Assembly (NCBI GenBank): GCA_027483765.1
Contig: JAIXTW010000003.1
Location: forward strand, 62,001-126,000
Direction: 5' to 3'
DNA length: 64,000 nucleotides
Source: Streptomycetaceae bacterium
GTDB lineage: Bacteria; Actinomycetota; Actinomycetes; Nanopelagicales; Nanopelagicaceae
Part shown: piece after piece, positions 11,746 through 24,408 of the stretch
Layout: each line of letters starts with the position of its first letter
Numbering within the stretch: the stretch's first letter is position 1
The notes under the pieces: model-generated
Databases searched by the model: none
Seen by the model: only the letters and a program-made list of their open reading frames with translations
Told to the model about the DNA's origin: nothing
Position numbers and translations under genes: made by a program

Positions 11746-12305
11746 TAGTTGGCGCGACCCAGATAAGATCCATCGCGAGTATCTACAAGGACTATCTCAT
11801 CTTGTTTAATAAATAGCGGTACCTGAATTTGAATGCCTGTCTCTACAGTTGCCGGCTTAGTTCCACCAGAGGATCGATCACCCTGAAGTCCTGGCTCTGT
11901 GTAAGTAATCTTTAGCGGAACAGATGCGGCTAGCTCCAGATAAAGCGGATTTCCTTCATGAATCGCAACGATAGCCTCGGTGTTTTCGAGCATGTAATTT
12001 GCTGCTTCACCGACTGTTGCGGCAGAGATTGTCATCTGGTCGAAATTCACATTGTCCATAAATACAAAGTCATCGCCCTCCTTGTAAAGGAAGTTCATTT
12101 CACGCTTTTCCAGAATAGCAATTTCAATCTTCACGCCAGCGTTAAAGGTCTTATCAACAACCTTGCCACTCAATACTTGCTTGAGCTTTGTTCGTACGAA
12201 AGCCGGACCTTTACCCGGCTTTACATGCTGGAACTCAACTACAGTCCAGAGCTGACCCTCGATATCAAGCGTCATTCCATTTTTTAGATCATTAGTAGTT
12301 GCCAC
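11745..12305 (-). CDS. efp: Elongation factor P
   Basis: [41 protein letters not shown]. Confidence 0.98.
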   Translation of the reverse strand: MATTNDLKNGMTLDIEGQLWTVVEFQHVKPGKGPAFVRTKLKQVLSGKVVDKTFNAGVKIEIAILEKREMNFLYKEGDDFVFMDNVNFDQMTISAATVGEAANYMLENTEAIVAIHEGNPLYLELAASVPLKITYTEPGLQGDRSSGGTKPATVETGIQIQVPLFIKQDEIVLVDTRDGSYLGRAN

Positions 12306-12369
12306 GATTGCTCCAGTTCATGCCTTCGCTCTTCGAAGCGCAATAGGCTGCGAAGTTTACCTCATTCGG

Positions 12370-12801
12370 TTATGCGAGTAACGCCTTCAGCGCTATCAAG
12401 GCGAGCACATAAGAATTCGGCCCGAAGCCTCCGATAGTTCCATTAGCCACTCCAGAAATTACTGAGGTATGGCGGAATTCTTCACGTGAAAGCGGGTTCG
12501 ATAAATGCACTTCAATCAGAGGTGCCTTCACCAACTCCGCGGCATCACGAATTGCATAGGAGTAATGAGTGAAAGCCGCAGGATTAATGATCACCGGCGT
12601 CTTGGTATCGGCTGCTTCATGTAACCAACCAATAATCTCCGATTCATCGTTACTTTGTCGTACATCAGCATCAAATCCATGAGTTTTGGCAGCGCCCTCG
12701 ATATGACTGACAAGAGCCGGGTACGTCATATCACCATAGATCGAAGAGTCACGAATATCGAGTCGACCAAGGTTTGGACCATTGAGTACTAGTACCTTCA
12801 T
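12370..12801 (-). CDS. aroQ: Type II 3-dehydroquinate dehydratase
   Basis: LVLNGPNLGRLDIRDSSIYG, IINPAAFTHYSYAIRDA. Confidence 0.95.
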   Translation of the reverse strand: MKVLVLNGPNLGRLDIRDSSIYGDMTYPALVSHIEGAAKTHGFDADVRQSNDESEIIGWLHEAADTKTPVIINPAAFTHYSYAIRDAAELVKAPLIEVHLSNPLSREEFRHTSVISGVANGTIGGFGPNSYVLALIALKALLA

Positions 12802-13853
12802 TGGATAACCATCTCATATGCCTTGAGTAGTTCGCTCTCAGTTACGCCCTCTAGTCTCGTTGTTTTGCCAATCTGGGTAATTGCCACAAAACGAATCTGC
12901 TTGCCTCTTGATTTCTTATCAACTCGCATGGTCGACTCAAGACCCTGCCAATCTCCCCCTGCGTATCGGACCGGAAGATCTAGCGATTTCAATACCCTGA
13001 TGTGCTGGGCGAGAACTTCCTCGCTCATGAGGCCTGACGCATGCGCAAGATGTGCGATAAATACCATTCCGATGGAGACACACTCACCGTGTCGAAGTGA
13101 ATATTTGCTCTCTAACTCAACAGCATGTCCAAAAGTGTGACCGTAGTTGAGAATCTCTCGATCGAAACTCTCCTTGAAATCTCCTGAAACAACTTCCGCC
13201 TTAACAGTTACGGCACGAGAAATAAGTTCAACAGTGAGCTCTTTAGATGAGCGAATATCTGAAACAGATTTACCTTCTACTAGATCCAAAATCTGTGCAT
13301 CTCTAACAAAGCCGCACTTAACAACCTCTGCTAGGCCAGCAGCAAAATCACGGTCCGAAAGTGTCTGCAACCAATCTGTGTCGATGATTACTTCAACTGG
13401 TGAATGAAATGCTCCAATAAGATTCTTACCGAAATCACTATTGATTCCGGTCTTTCCACCAACTGCCGCATCGACCATTCCTGCAACCGTTGTCGGGATC
13501 GCTACCCAGTCGATTCCTCGTAACCATGAGGCGGCCGCGAAGCCGGCTAAATCCGTGACGGCTCCCCCGCCAATACCAACGATGAGATCAGAGCGAGTAA
13601 ATCCAGCTGACCCCAACCAATCCCAAATCTTGAGTAAAGTTTTCGGGCTCTTCGCCTCTTCTGAATCCGGTACGGGAAAGTAGAAAACTTCCGCTTCCTG
13701 GGAACTAAATGTCGGGATAGATGATTTCATCGACTCTGAGAAGATCACCGCAATCCGCTCTCTTTGCGAAAAGTGCGGGGCCAGTGCCTGAAGATACGGA
13801 GTATCAATCAGGACCTTATATCTGCGTTCGGCGCGAACTTCAATCGTTTTCAC
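12798..13853 (-). CDS. aroB: 3-dehydroquinate synthase
   Basis: IVGIGGGAVTDLAGFAAASWLRGI, NYGHTFGHAVE. Confidence 0.96.
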   Translation of the reverse strand: MKTIEVRAERRYKVLIDTPYLQALAPHFSQRERIAVIFSESMKSSIPTFSSQEAEVFYFPVPDSEEAKSPKTLLKIWDWLGSAGFTRSDLIVGIGGGAVTDLAGFAAASWLRGIDWVAIPTTVAGMVDAAVGGKTGINSDFGKNLIGAFHSPVEVIIDTDWLQTLSDRDFAAGLAEVVKCGFVRDAQILDLVEGKSVSDIRSSKELTVELISRAVTVKAEVVSGDFKESFDREILNYGHTFGHAVELESKYSLRHGECVSIGMVFIAHLAHASGLMSEEVLAQHIRVLKSLDLPVRYAGGDWQGLESTMRVDKKSRGKQIRFVAITQIGKTTRLEGVTESELLKAYEMVIQ

Positions 13854-14356
13854 GAAATCACCTCCATGATTTGAGAGACGATCTCACTTTGCGACCTCTT
13901 ATTTACATCAATAACTGTGTCGGCGATAGATTCATAAATCGGACGACGCGCCTCCATCAGTGTCTGCCATTGCCCACGAGGGTTGTTCAGAAGAAGTGGG
14001 CGATCTCGATTAAACCCAATCCGCGGAGCAACGTTGGCTAATGAGATGTCCAGGTATACAACATGAGACTTAATCGCACGAAGGGCAGATTGAGCATCTA
14101 TTGATATCGGAGCTCCACCCCCCAGGGCCAGCACAGTGTCATCGGTGAGTAATTCTTGGCGAAGCACTGATTTCTCAATCAGCCTAAATGCATCTTCACC
14201 ATCCTCAATAAAAATCTGAGAAACGGTTTTCTTCTCTTGTTCTTCAATCACCGAGTCGGTATCTCGAAACTGCAACGAGAGCTTATTTGCCAGCGACTTA
14301 CCAATGGTACTTTTTCCTGAACCCATCGGACCAATCAGAATGACTCTAGGCGGCAT
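13850..14356 (-). CDS. aroK: Shikimate kinase
   Basis: ILIGPMGSGKSTIGKSLA, FRDTDSVIE, ALGGGAP. Confidence 0.95.
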   Translation of the reverse strand: MPPRVILIGPMGSGKSTIGKSLANKLSLQFRDTDSVIEEQEKKTVSQIFIEDGEDAFRLIEKSVLRQELLTDDTVLALGGGAPISIDAQSALRAIKSHVVYLDISLANVAPRIGFNRDRPLLLNNPRGQWQTLMEARRPIYESIADTVIDVNKRSQSEIVSQIMEVIS

Positions 14357-14364
14357 AGGTATGG

Positions 14365-15546
14365 CTACTTAAATCGAAGATTCTTCATGTAGGACTCAAA
14401 GTTTCTCCGTGTTTCCTGCACTGAATCACCACCAAATTTCTCAAGTACTGCCTGCGCAAGAACTAGTGCTGCCATCGCTTCGGCTACGACACCAGATGCC
14501 GGAACAGCACACACATCAGAGCGTTGATTAATTGCTTTTGCAGCTTCGCCGGTCTTAACATCAATGGTGTCGAGCGCCTTTGGAACAGTTGAAATCGGTT
14601 TCATCGCAATAGAGATACGTAAAATTTCCCCATTGGACATTCCGCCTTCAGTACCACCAGCACGATCTGTACGACGGGCAATATGTCCATCCTTTGCGCG
14701 TTCAATCTCGTCATGTGCAACCGACCCACGACGAGTCGCAGTTCTAAAGCCGTCACCAATCTCAACACCCTTGATTGCCTGAATACCCATCATCGCGCCA
14801 GCTAGGCGTGCATCTAAACGACGATCCCAATGCACATGCGAGCCAAGTCCTGGCGGAAGATTGTAAGCAAGCACTTCGCAGACTCCACCCAACGTATCTC
14901 CATCGGTATGTGCACTTTCAATCTCTTCAATCATCTTCGCACTTGTTGTTGGATCTGCGCAACGAACTGGGTCAAGATCAATCTTGGACATATCGCCTTG
15001 TTGAGGAAGTTCATAATCGTCAGGAATTCGTACCGAACCGATTGATACGACGTGGCTAAGAATCGTGATTCCGACAGATTGTTCAAGAAAGTTTCTAGCA
15101 ATCGCTCCTAGTGCTACTCGCGCCGCTGTTTCACGTGCACTGGCTCTTTCGAGAATTGGTCGAGCATCATCAAAATCGTACTTTTGCATTCCGACTAAAT
15201 CTGCATGTCCTGGTCGTGGTCGCGTCAATGGAGCGTTTCGTGCGAGTTTCTCGATTTCAGAAAGTGGTACCGGATCGGCCGACATCACCTTTTCCCACTT
15301 CGGCCATTCGCTATTTCCCACTTGAATCGAGATCGGGCCACCTTGTGTTACACCTAGACGAACTCCCCCGAGAATGCTGACCTTATCTGCCTCAAAATTC
15401 TGTCGAGCGCCTCTACCTACTCCTAGCCTGCGACGCGCTAGATGAAAATCGATATCAGCGGTCGTAATCTCAATGTGAGCGGGCATGCCTTCAATAATTG
15501 CCGAAAGGGCCGGTCCATGAGATTCACCTGCAGTAATCCAACGCAT
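14365..15546 (-). CDS. aroC: Chorismate synthase
   Basis: [40 protein letters not shown]. Confidence 0.97.
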   Translation of the reverse strand: MRWITAGESHGPALSAIIEGMPAHIEITTADIDFHLARRRLGVGRGARQNFEADKVSILGGVRLGVTQGGPISIQVGNSEWPKWEKVMSADPVPLSEIEKLARNAPLTRPRPGHADLVGMQKYDFDDARPILERASARETAARVALGAIARNFLEQSVGITILSHVVSIGSVRIPDDYELPQQGDMSKIDLDPVRCADPTTSAKMIEEIESAHTDGDTLGGVCEVLAYNLPPGLGSHVHWDRRLDARLAGAMMGIQAIKGVEIGDGFRTATRRGSVAHDEIERAKDGHIARRTDRAGGTEGGMSNGEILRISIAMKPISTVPKALDTIDVKTGEAAKAINQRSDVCAVPASGVVAEAMAALVLAQAVLEKFGGDSVQETRRNFESYMKNLRFK

Positions 15547-15591
15547 GAGCCTATTCTGGCAGAAAGTTACCTAATCTTGCGCACTTTATAC

Positions 15592-15981
15592 TCACCTCGA
15601 CATCAGTACAGTCAGATAAGAGGCACATATCGCTGGAGCAAAGGCAACGCTTCCCCTCATTGTCTTCCTCACTAGCGCGATGAGAATCATTAGGCAGGTT
15701 GCAAAGGCGAGGAGATAGACCAGAAACTGATAAATCTCATCTGTCGGAATAGCGCACAATGCCACGACACTGAGAAGTTTTATATCCCCTCCTCCGAGGC
15801 CACCCAGAGCTCCGGCTAGCAGAAAGATTGAAAAAATCACTAATCCGGAGAGTAAATAGAATCGGAAGCTCCCATGTAGCAGTAGTAGCAGAGCAATAAT
15901 TGTTATCGAGCGATTAGAGATCCGATGAGTAAACCAATCATTGATTGATATGTAGATCGAGAAGAGCAAGACCAGAAGCAT
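15592..15981 (-). CDS. A24-family prepilin peptidase (short TadV/CpaA type)
   Basis: Membrane protein with DWFTHRI and GGGDIKLL aspartyl motifs and FAPAI; in the aro cluster. Confidence 0.75.
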   Translation of the reverse strand: MLLVLLFSIYISINDWFTHRISNRSITIIALLLLLHGSFRFYLLSGLVIFSIFLLAGALGGLGGGDIKLLSVVALCAIPTDEIYQFLVYLLAFATCLMILIALVRKTMRGSVAFAPAICASYLTVLMSR

Positions 15982-16031
15982 TGAGTCAGCATATGGAAAG
16001 GCGCCTACCCGACAAGTTTCGTTGTGGAAAA

Positions 16032-16832
16032 CTACTCCTTGAGCGCCTTACGTAAGTGCTCTGCAAGTGATTGTCGGTCTAGATCCTGCTTGAGGATAAG
16101 CTCCAATTGATCAATACCTTGATAGATAAGAAGTTCAAGCCCATTGATGACCTTTGCTCCTGAATCTTTCCATCCCGAAGCCAATACAGTGGGCCACGGC
16201 TTGTAAATGACATCAAAAAGCACAGCGCGCAATCCACCTCTAACTTTCTCAACGAGTAAATCAGCTGCGCCAGCGGGGGTCGTATTTACAACGAGATCGT
16301 AAGAGTTGAAGTCGAAATCAAGACCCCATCGAATATATTCAAAATCGGCGCTCTGTACCGCGGACTCGAGCGCCGGGGCACGCACGGAACTACGACCTAG
16401 CACGTGAATTTCTTTCGAAACAGAATCCAATGCACCTGCAACTGCGCGCGAGGTGCCACCTGCTCCCAGGATTAAAACTCGCTCAAAGCTATGCAAATTC
16501 GCATACGCCAAAGCCGAGATAAAACCCGAACCATCAGTCGAAGTAAGCGACCAGCTTTCTCCAGTTCGATAAAGGGTATTTGCAGATTGAATCTGAGTCA
16601 GCAATGAACTCTTCGTCACAGGCAAGGTAAGGACTTCCTCCTTGAGCGGCATCGTCAATGAGAAGTAATCAAACTCTTCGCATCTTTCGTTAAAGAAGGT
16701 AGACAGCGTCCCAGCTGGAACATCTATCGCATCGTATTGAGCTTTTAATCCAAGAAAAGTAAATGCCGCTCTATGCAACCGCGGTGAGAGCGAGTGTGTG
16801 ATTGGCGAACCAAGAACAGCTCCTCTAATCAA
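16032..16832 (-). CDS. aroE: Shikimate dehydrogenase
   Basis: GAVLGSPITHSLSPRLHRAAF, LILGAGGTSRAV, VVNTTPAG. Confidence 0.93.
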   Translation of the reverse strand: MIRGAVLGSPITHSLSPRLHRAAFTFLGLKAQYDAIDVPAGTLSTFFNERCEEFDYFSLTMPLKEEVLTLPVTKSSLLTQIQSANTLYRTGESWSLTSTDGSGFISALAYANLHSFERVLILGAGGTSRAVAGALDSVSKEIHVLGRSSVRAPALESAVQSADFEYIRWGLDFDFNSYDLVVNTTPAGAADLLVEKVRGGLRAVLFDVIYKPWPTVLASGWKDSGAKVINGLELLIYQGIDQLELILKQDLDRQSLAEHLRKALKE

Positions 16833-17866
16833 TTCTGACTCCTAAATTTTCCGGCCCTGAGATTCTTCTTATACTCAATTTTCCAGCTATTAAATTGATT
16901 GATATCGGCGGTGAATCGAGTATCCCCAGGTAGAACAGTAATGAAATATAACCAATCCCCCGCCATCGGCGAGACCGCCGCGCGCATCGCAGCCGCGCCA
17001 GGATTATTAATTGGCCCCGGAGGCAATCCGTAGCGCCTGTAAGTGTTGTAACTGGAGGAGAGCATTGTCGATTTAGTGCTGAGGAAAATATTCCCTCTCG
17101 ATTTCATAACATAGTGAACGGTTGAGTCGAACTGCAACGGCATTCCTACTTTTAATCTATTTCGAACCACCTGCGAAATTTTCGTAAAGTCTTTCTCTTT
17201 ACCTTCAGCTTGCACCAACGATGCAATAACCAATAACTCTGATGGGTCAAAACTCATCTTATTACGATAGAAGCCCGCCTTGCGCATCTCGCCCTCTGCT
17301 CGCAAAACCATCGCATTAAGGGCGCTCTTAGCAGTAGTTGATGGCGCAAAACTATACTGAGCGGGAAAAAGCAATCCCTCTAACTGCTTAAATCCAGCTG
17401 GTTTCACAATGGTATTGAGAGCTCCTTGCACATCGGCTGTTGTAAATCCGGAACGATACATCTGAGGTAAAACTTCACTTACCCACATACCCTCTGAAAT
17501 ATTTATCAGCCCAGTAATTCTTTTCGAATCCAACAATTGCAGCAAGGCCTGTTGTGCACATAAGTTCTTCTGCAATCTATGAGTTCCAGGTGCAACCTTT
17601 GTCGCTCGCGAATCCGCAACAGCTAATCGAAAATAAGCCTCTGACGATTTAACAACGCCAGCTCGAGCGAGTGATAGACCAACGGATGACCCCGCCTCCC
17701 CTGACTTAATCGTGATCAGTACCTCTTCGCTAGCTGCAGATCCACATTCAAAATCAGGTGCGGATGAAGAGGAGTTTCGCGCAAGAAACAGTCCAACCAA
17801 AAGAAGGAAGAGAAATGAGCTCGCCAGGATTAGTCTGGTGGTTCGGTCCTTAGGAATTTTTTTCAA
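16829..17866 (-). CDS. mltG: Endolytic transglycosylase MltG (YceG-like)
   Basis: VIASLVQAEGKEKDFTKISQVVRNRLKVGMPLQFDSTVHY, PPGPINNPGAAAMRAAVSP. Confidence 0.93.
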   Translation of the reverse strand: MKKIPKDRTTRLILASSFLFLLLVGLFLARNSSSSAPDFECGSAASEEVLITIKSGEAGSSVGLSLARAGVVKSSEAYFRLAVADSRATKVAPGTHRLQKNLCAQQALLQLLDSKRITGLINISEGMWVSEVLPQMYRSGFTTADVQGALNTIVKPAGFKQLEGLLFPAQYSFAPSTTAKSALNAMVLRAEGEMRKAGFYRNKMSFDPSELLVIASLVQAEGKEKDFTKISQVVRNRLKVGMPLQFDSTVHYVMKSRGNIFLSTKSTMLSSSYNTYRRYGLPPGPINNPGAAAMRAAVSPMAGDWLYFITVLPGDTRFTADINQFNSWKIEYKKNLRAGKFRSQN

Positions 17867-18272
17867 TTGCTAACCCTTGCTCCAAGATCGCAACTGCCGC
17901 CATGGAATCAATTAACTTCTTAGAATCTCGTGGATTGACTCCGGCTTCTTTAAGTTTGCGTGCTGCAGAAACCGTTGAGAGGCGTTCGTCAACATAGGTA
18001 AGAGGTAAGGGGAATTCACTTTCAATTAACTCACCAAACTTCTTAGCCTTTGCAACGCTATCGCCACTTTTGCCGGACATATGTTTTGGTTCACCAATAT
18101 AGATAGAAATTGGTTGGTATTCATTAAATATCGCCGCTAGATCCTGAAGCAATTTCGGGTTTTGCGATAGAAGTGGAGTAAGTGGCGTTGCGATAATTCC
18201 ATCCGGATCACTTACCGCTACCCCGATACGCACATCACCGTAATCGAAGGCAATTCTTCGACCTCGCATCAT
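17850..18272 (-). CDS. ruvX: Holliday junction resolvase-like YqgF/RuvX
   Basis: RIAFDYGDVRIGVAVSDPDGIIATPL, YVDERLSTVSA; overlaps mltG start. Confidence 0.92.
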   Translation of the reverse strand: MMRGRRIAFDYGDVRIGVAVSDPDGIIATPLTPLLSQNPKLLQDLAAIFNEYQPISIYIGEPKHMSGKSGDSVAKAKKFGELIESEFPLPLTYVDERLSTVSAARKLKEAGVNPRDSKKLIDSMAAVAILEQGLAIEKNS

Positions 18273-20948
18273 CTACTTCCCAGAAATTGAATCTTCAATA
18301 GCCGATAGCGCAAGTGCTGCTTTACTCGAATCTGTGCCACCGCCTTGTGCAACATCATCTTTGCCGCCACCGCCGCCACCCAAAATGGCCGATCCAATTT
18401 TTACTAACGCTCCAGCTTTAAAACCCTGCGCACGAGCTGCTTCACTCACCGCGACTATCAAGACGGGTTTCGAATCCACGGAGCTGACGAGCGCCACTAC
18501 CGACTGAGCTGCGCGATTACGTAGATCAAGTGCAATCTTTCGTAAATCATCTGCGCTTATTTCATCCGCCAGCACCGCAGTAATTGTGAATGTTCCAGCA
18601 ATAACTTTCGCTTCTTTTACTAATGAATCAACCTGACCTAGCGCTTGCGCAGATCGAACCAAGGTCAGTTCCTTTTCAATCTCCTTCATCTTCGCAAGAA
18701 GCTCCGAGATCTTCTCCGGGAGTTCCTCTACCCGCGCGCCCTTGATTAACTCTGTCAGTGAATTTAGGAGAAGGTGTTCGCGAGCAAGGAACTTATATGC
18801 ATCTATTCCCACTAGCGCCTCTACTCGACGAACTCCCGCGCCGACCGATGATTCGCTGAGCAGCTTGATCAAACCCAACTGTCCTGAACGTTCCACGTGA
18901 GTTCCCCCGCATAGTTCGCGCGCCCAGTCACCGACACTGACAACTCGCACTTCATCGCCATACTTCTCGCCGAACAGCGCCATCGCGCCAACTTTCTTAG
19001 CTTCCGCTTGACTCATTACTTCAGCCGTGACCGCGAGATTATCTAAGAGCAGAGAATTGACACGGGACTCAACGTCATTGAGAACCGAAGTTGGAACCGC
19101 ACCTGTTGAAGGGAAATCAAATCGGAATCGTCCTGGAGAATTCTCAGAACCAGCTTGCGTTGCAGTTTCCCCAAGGAGTTCACGGAAAGCTTTGTGCACC
19201 ATATGGGTTGCAGTGTGAGCACGAGAAATTGCCTGTCGACGTTCGACATCGATGACGGCGTGAACTGAATCCTTAACCGCTACTTCACCTGAAATAATTC
19301 GACCACGATGAATTGAGAGTCCTTTTACCGGACTCTGTACATCATCAATTTCAATAACCGCTCCTGATGCCAGGGTGATCCTTCCGCCATCAGCGAGTTG
19401 TCCGCCACCTTCTGCGTAGAACGGCGTCCGATCGAGTGTTACTTCAATATCTTGACCAGCATGTGCTGAGCTCACGCTTACACCGTCAACGAGAAGCCCA
19501 TTAATCCTTGATTCTGATTCCGTATTTGAATACCCAATAAACTGCGTAGCACCGGCTGCATCTGCAATCTTCTTATACTCAGATAAATCTGTATGCCCGC
19601 TCTTCTTCGCCTTCGCATCTGCTTTCGCACGATCACGCTGCTCGTTCATGAGTCGGCGGAAACCGTCTTCATCAACTTCGAGACCTTCCTCGCGTGCCAT
19701 CTCAAGGGTCAGATCAAAGGGGAATCCGTAGGTATCGTGTAATTTGAAAACTTCATCACCGGGAAGAACGCTCTTCTTACTCGCTTTCAATTGCGTGGAT
19801 GCGATATCAAAGATCTGAGTGCCGCTCTTGAGTGTCTGCAGGAAGGATTCTTCTTCGGATTCAGAGACAGAGAGAATGCGCTTTTGATCGGAAATCAATT
19901 CAGGGTACTGCGGACCCATCGCACCGATCGCTGCAATGGTGAGTTCAGACATGATTGGATCGTTAACTCCAAGAAGTCGCATATTTCGGATAGTACGTCG
20001 CATCATTCGTCGCAGTACATAACCACGACCCTCATTACCTGGAGTCACGCCGTCGCCAATCAACATTGCGGATGTTCGCGCGTGATCTGCAACAACACGA
20101 AGAGCTACATCCGACTTTAGAGCTGATCCATAAGCAACCCCAGATAACTCAGAAGCCCTGGTGAGAATTTTCATGGTGGTGTCGATTTCGTAGATGTTTT
20201 CAACACCTTGTAAAAGCGCAGCGGTACGTTCTAGGCCTAAACCAGTATCAATACTCTTCGCTGGTAACTCACCGAGAATTGGATATCCATCTTTGCCGCC
20301 TCCGGCTCCGCGTTCATTTTGCATGAACACTAGATTCCAAATTTCAAGGTAGCGATTCTCATCCGCAATCGGTCCACCATCTACACCGTAGGCAGGACCT
20401 CGATCGAAGTAAATCTCAGAACATGGACCACAAGGACCGGGAACTCCCATCGACCAAAAATTATCAGCCATGTCACGGCGTTGAATTCGCTCACGCGGAA
20501 CGCCAATCTTTCTATGCCAAATATCTTCAGCCTCATCGTCATCTAAATAAACGGTCACCCATAATTTATCCTCAGGGAATCCGTAGCCACCATCGCTGAT
20601 GGGACGTGTCAGTAACTCCCAAGCAAGTGCAATTGCACCTTCCTTAAAGTAATCGCCAAAAGAAAAATTTCCACACATCTGAAAGAAGGAGGCGTGACGA
20701 GTCGTCTTGCCTACCTCATCGATATCCAAAGTTCGAACACACTTCTGAACCGAGGTAGCTCTCTTATATGGCGGGCTCACTTCCCCAAGGAAGTAGGGCT
20801 TAAATGGAACCATTCCCGCATTGACGAGAAGTAAATTGGGATCATCGGCAATCAGTGAAGCGGAAGGAACGACGGTATGTGTTAATCCTTGTCGATTATC
20901 TGATTCAAAGAAGCGCAGCCAGCGCGAACGGATCTCGGCGGATTCCAC
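18273..20948 (-). CDS. alaS: Alanyl-tRNA synthetase
   Basis: 891 aa; [46 protein letters not shown]. Confidence 0.97.
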   Translation of the reverse strand: MESAEIRSRWLRFFESDNRQGLTHTVVPSASLIADDPNLLLVNAGMVPFKPYFLGEVSPPYKRATSVQKCVRTLDIDEVGKTTRHASFFQMCGNFSFGDYFKEGAIALAWELLTRPISDGGYGFPEDKLWVTVYLDDDEAEDIWHRKIGVPRERIQRRDMADNFWSMGVPGPCGPCSEIYFDRGPAYGVDGGPIADENRYLEIWNLVFMQNERGAGGGKDGYPILGELPAKSIDTGLGLERTAALLQGVENIYEIDTTMKILTRASELSGVAYGSALKSDVALRVVADHARTSAMLIGDGVTPGNEGRGYVLRRMMRRTIRNMRLLGVNDPIMSELTIAAIGAMGPQYPELISDQKRILSVSESEEESFLQTLKSGTQIFDIASTQLKASKKSVLPGDEVFKLHDTYGFPFDLTLEMAREEGLEVDEDGFRRLMNEQRDRAKADAKAKKSGHTDLSEYKKIADAAGATQFIGYSNTESESRINGLLVDGVSVSSAHAGQDIEVTLDRTPFYAEGGGQLADGGRITLASGAVIEIDDVQSPVKGLSIHRGRIISGEVAVKDSVHAVIDVERRQAISRAHTATHMVHKAFRELLGETATQAGSENSPGRFRFDFPSTGAVPTSVLNDVESRVNSLLLDNLAVTAEVMSQAEAKKVGAMALFGEKYGDEVRVVSVGDWARELCGGTHVERSGQLGLIKLLSESSVGAGVRRVEALVGIDAYKFLAREHLLLNSLTELIKGARVEELPEKISELLAKMKEIEKELTLVRSAQALGQVDSLVKEAKVIAGTFTITAVLADEISADDLRKIALDLRNRAAQSVVALVSSVDSKPVLIVAVSEAARAQGFKAGALVKIGSAILGGGGGGKDDVAQGGGTDSSKAALALSAIEDSISGK

Positions 20949-20986
20949 TAGTTACATTCACCCATTCAGATTATTGAGATATCTGA

Positions 20987-21349
20987 TTAATCAGATTTCT
21001 TCTTGGATTTGCGACCCTTGCTCATCTGGGCAGCGCTAATGAGCGCTCCTGCAACCTTTACCGCTGGCCCGCTCTTATCCATGAAACCAGTTGTTGCATC
21101 AGTGACTTTAGTGGTTACTTCTTCAACATTTTTTGTGATCTTGGCAAAGCTAGCCAGTGGGCTATTAATCAATTCGAGGGTGCGGGTTGACTCGGTGAGC
21201 AATGGTGTTGTGTCATCTGTAAAAGCCTTGAGCGAGACTTTGGCTTCATCGATGAATCTACCTACACGGACGACCGCATAAGCCACGGCTGCTGCAATCA
21301 CAAAAAGTGATGCCGCTGCGATGATTGTTGCAATACCACCTGGACCCAT
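20987..21349 (-). CDS. DUF948-like membrane-associated protein
   Basis: N-terminal TM then amphipathic helix; between alaS and aspS as in many actinobacteria. Confidence 0.65.
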   Translation of the reverse strand: MGPGGIATIIAAASLFVIAAAVAYAVVRVGRFIDEAKVSLKAFTDDTTPLLTESTRTLELINSPLASFAKITKNVEEVTTKVTDATTGFMDKSGPAVKVAGALISAAQMSKGRKSKKKSD

Positions 21350-21367
21350 ATCAGTAGCCTACCGGAA

Positions 21368-23107
21368 TTACTCCTTAGGAGGCGTCCAATCGATTGCCGC
21401 TTCTTTGCGTTGCGCGGCGGTAATTGGTGTTGGAGCCCCAGTGAGTGGGTCTCCTCCGCTGGCTGTCTTTGGGAAAGCAATCACTTCGCGGATTGAATCT
21501 GAATTCGTAAGTAGTGCGCACACGCGATCTAATCCAAGTGCAATTCCACCGTGAGGCGGTGGCCCATAATTAAATGCTTCGAGCAAGAAACCAAATTTGC
21601 TCTGTGCTTCTTCATCACTTAGCCCGATAACTGTAAAGACATCTTTCTGTATTTCTCGATTGTGGATACGGATGGAACCGCCGCCAAGTTCTGTTCCATT
21701 GAGAACGATGTCATAAGCATAGGCAAGCGCTCTCGCTGGATCACTCTTAAAGGTGGCAGCAAACTCTGGCTTCGGACCAGTAAATGGGTGATGGACTGCT
21801 GTCCAACCTCCACCATCTGTAGGTTCAAACATTGGAGCGTCAACAACCCAAACAAACTCCCAAGCACCTTCATTGATGAGATTGCATCGTTTGCCAATCT
21901 CAAGTCGAGCGGCTCCTAAGAGTTGCTGCGATGAAGCGCGTTCGCCAGCAGCAAAGAAAATTGCATCTCCCGCCTTTGCGCCAACTGCAGCAACTATTCC
22001 GGCCTGCTCTGCCTCCGAAATATTTTTGGAGACCGGTCCACCAAGTGTTCCATCTGCATTGACCAAGATGTACGCGATGCCTTTTGCGCCTCGTGCTTTA
22101 GCCCAATCTTGCCAGGCATCAAGTTCACGTCTTGGAGAATCAGCGCCTCCAGGCATAATCACAGCTCCAACATATGGAGCTTGGAAAACTCTAAATGGTG
22201 TCTCCTTGAAGAAATCCGTCACTTCAATAAGTTCGTATCCAAAACGTAAATCTGGTTTATCAGACCCGTACTTATCCATAGCAACTGCATACGTCATATG
22301 CGGAATCGGTGTTGGAATATCGTAACCAACAGCTTGCTTCCAAACCTTAACTAAAATCTTTTCAGCGACCGCGAGAATATCTGCCTGGTCGATAAACGAC
22401 ATTTCGATATCTAACTGAGTAAACTCTGGTTGGCGATCGGCTCGGAAATCTTCATCCCTAAAGCAACGAGCAATTTGGTAATACCGTTCCATGCCCGCAA
22501 CCATAAGAAGTTGCTTAAATAGTTGCGGTGATTGCGGCAGCGCGTACCAACTACCTGGTTGCAAGCGAACCGGGACGAGGAAATCTCGTGCGCCTTCAGG
22601 TGTTGATCGAGTCAAATATGGTGTTTCAATCTCAAAGAAATCTAGCTCTTCCATGACTCCACGGATAGCTGATGTCACTCGCGAACGAAGTCGTAAATTT
22701 GCAGCAGGGCCCTCGCGTCGTAAATCCAAGTATCTATAGCGCAGGCGAACTTCTTCGGAAATTTCAGACTCGCTTCCAGAGTCAACTGGAAATGGCAGCG
22801 GGGCTGATTCGCTGAGGACGACAACGTCATCACCCATTACTTCGATTGCTCCCGTTGGAATGTTTGGGTTTTCGTTACCTGCAGGACGCAATGCAACTTC
22901 TCCAGTTATCTGCAAGCACCACTCCGCTCGCAATTGTCCTGCTAACTTCTCATCGCGAATAACAACCTGAACCGACCCAGTTCCGTCTCGAAGATCAATA
23001 AATGCAACTCCGCCATGATCTCTACGACGAGCTACCCATCCGGCCAGAGTTACGCTTTGGCCTACGTGGGAGGCGCGCAACGCGCCAGCATCCTGATTTC
23101 TTAACAT
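21368..23107 (-). CDS. aspS: Aspartyl-tRNA synthetase (AspRS/AsxRS not distinguished)
   Basis: [49 protein letters not shown]. Confidence 0.97.
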   Translation of the reverse strand: MLRNQDAGALRASHVGQSVTLAGWVARRRDHGGVAFIDLRDGTGSVQVVIRDEKLAGQLRAEWCLQITGEVALRPAGNENPNIPTGAIEVMGDDVVVLSESAPLPFPVDSGSESEISEEVRLRYRYLDLRREGPAANLRLRSRVTSAIRGVMEELDFFEIETPYLTRSTPEGARDFLVPVRLQPGSWYALPQSPQLFKQLLMVAGMERYYQIARCFRDEDFRADRQPEFTQLDIEMSFIDQADILAVAEKILVKVWKQAVGYDIPTPIPHMTYAVAMDKYGSDKPDLRFGYELIEVTDFFKETPFRVFQAPYVGAVIMPGGADSPRRELDAWQDWAKARGAKGIAYILVNADGTLGGPVSKNISEAEQAGIVAAVGAKAGDAIFFAAGERASSQQLLGAARLEIGKRCNLINEGAWEFVWVVDAPMFEPTDGGGWTAVHHPFTGPKPEFAATFKSDPARALAYAYDIVLNGTELGGGSIRIHNREIQKDVFTVIGLSDEEAQSKFGFLLEAFNYGPPPHGGIALGLDRVCALLTNSDSIREVIAFPKTASGGDPLTGAPTPITAAQRKEAAIDWTPPKE

Positions 23108-23139
23108 TTTCGAAGTGCCGCCTTTAAAGAGATAGTGCG

Positions 23140-24408
23140 CTAGAGCGATAAGGCTTGGCGCATTTGGTCCTGCAATTGTGCAATCTTAACCGAAGTTACA
23201 ACGCCATCACTCATTCGCTTGAGGTCTACTGAGCCATTTAAGAGCTCAGAATCACCTAGAACCACCACGAACCTGGCGCCAGATTTATCCGCCGCTTTCA
23301 TCGCACCTTTAAGCGCGCGATCACCGAACGCAATTTCGACTGTGATACCCGCACTCCGTACATCTTGCGCGATAGTGAGAGCAGAGTCCATCGCGTTCTC
23401 GCCTAGCGGAATGATGAATAAGTCAGATGTGAATTCCTCAGTGGGTAGAGAATCCTCTGCGATAGCAGCGAGCAAGGCCCGGTCGACGCCTAGTCCGAAA
23501 CCGATTCCGGACAGTGATTGCCCACCAAGAATCTCCATCAAACCGTCGTAACGTCCGCCACCACCTATACCCGACTGGGCACCGAGGTCAGGATGGATGA
23601 ATTCAAATGTAGTTCCGGTGTAGTAATCCAACCCGCGCACCATCCGAGGATTGATCACAAAATCAATCCTCATTCCACGAAGGTAACTCTGCACCTTCTC
23701 AAAATTATTGCGCGCAGAATCACTTAGATAGTCGAGTAAGAGTGGAGCTTTCGACATGGCAGATTGCATTTCCGGTCTCTTATCGTCAAAGAGACGTAAT
23801 GGGTTTATTCCGGCACGTTGCGACGTAGCCTCATCTAGATTCAAGGTTTTGATAAATGCCAATAAATCAACTCGATGGGCAGCTCGTGATTCGGCGTCAC
23901 CCAGTGAAGTGATTTCTAGCCGATAGTTTTTAAGCCCTAAGTTCTTAAATCCTCGATCTGCTATCGCTATTACTTCGGCATCGATTGCTGGATCATCTAA
24001 GCCGATAGCTTCAATTCCCACTTGATAGAACTGACGGAATCGGCCAGCTTGCGGACGTTCGGCTCTAAAGAATTGTCCTGAGTACCAGACCTTTACCGGA
24101 AGTTGAGCACGATCAAGGCTCTGTTCAATAACGGCGCGCATGACTCCGGCTGTTCCTTCAGGTCGCAAGGTAATGGAACGGCCACCGCGATCTTCAAAGG
24201 TGTACATCTCTTTGGAGACGACATCCGTTGATTCACCGACCCCACGACTAAAAAGATTGGTGTCTTCAAAGACCGGGAGTTCCATCAACTTATAGCCCGC
24301 TAACTTTGCGGGTGCAATCAACTGACTGCGTACCCATTCGAAGGCCGAGGATTCCGGGGGTAGGTATTCACGAACCCCTTTAGGCGCATTTATCTTCTCG
24401 AACTTCAT
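23140..24408 (-). CDS. hisS: Histidyl-tRNA synthetase
   Basis: [44 protein letters not shown]. Confidence 0.97.
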   Translation of the reverse strand: MKFEKINAPKGVREYLPPESSAFEWVRSQLIAPAKLAGYKLMELPVFEDTNLFSRGVGESTDVVSKEMYTFEDRGGRSITLRPEGTAGVMRAVIEQSLDRAQLPVKVWYSGQFFRAERPQAGRFRQFYQVGIEAIGLDDPAIDAEVIAIADRGFKNLGLKNYRLEITSLGDAESRAAHRVDLLAFIKTLNLDEATSQRAGINPLRLFDDKRPEMQSAMSKAPLLLDYLSDSARNNFEKVQSYLRGMRIDFVINPRMVRGLDYYTGTTFEFIHPDLGAQSGIGGGGRYDGLMEILGGQSLSGIGFGLGVDRALLAAIAEDSLPTEEFTSDLFIIPLGENAMDSALTIAQDVRSAGITVEIAFGDRALKGAMKAADKSGARFVVVLGDSELLNGSVDLKRMSDGVVTSVKIAQLQDQMRQALSL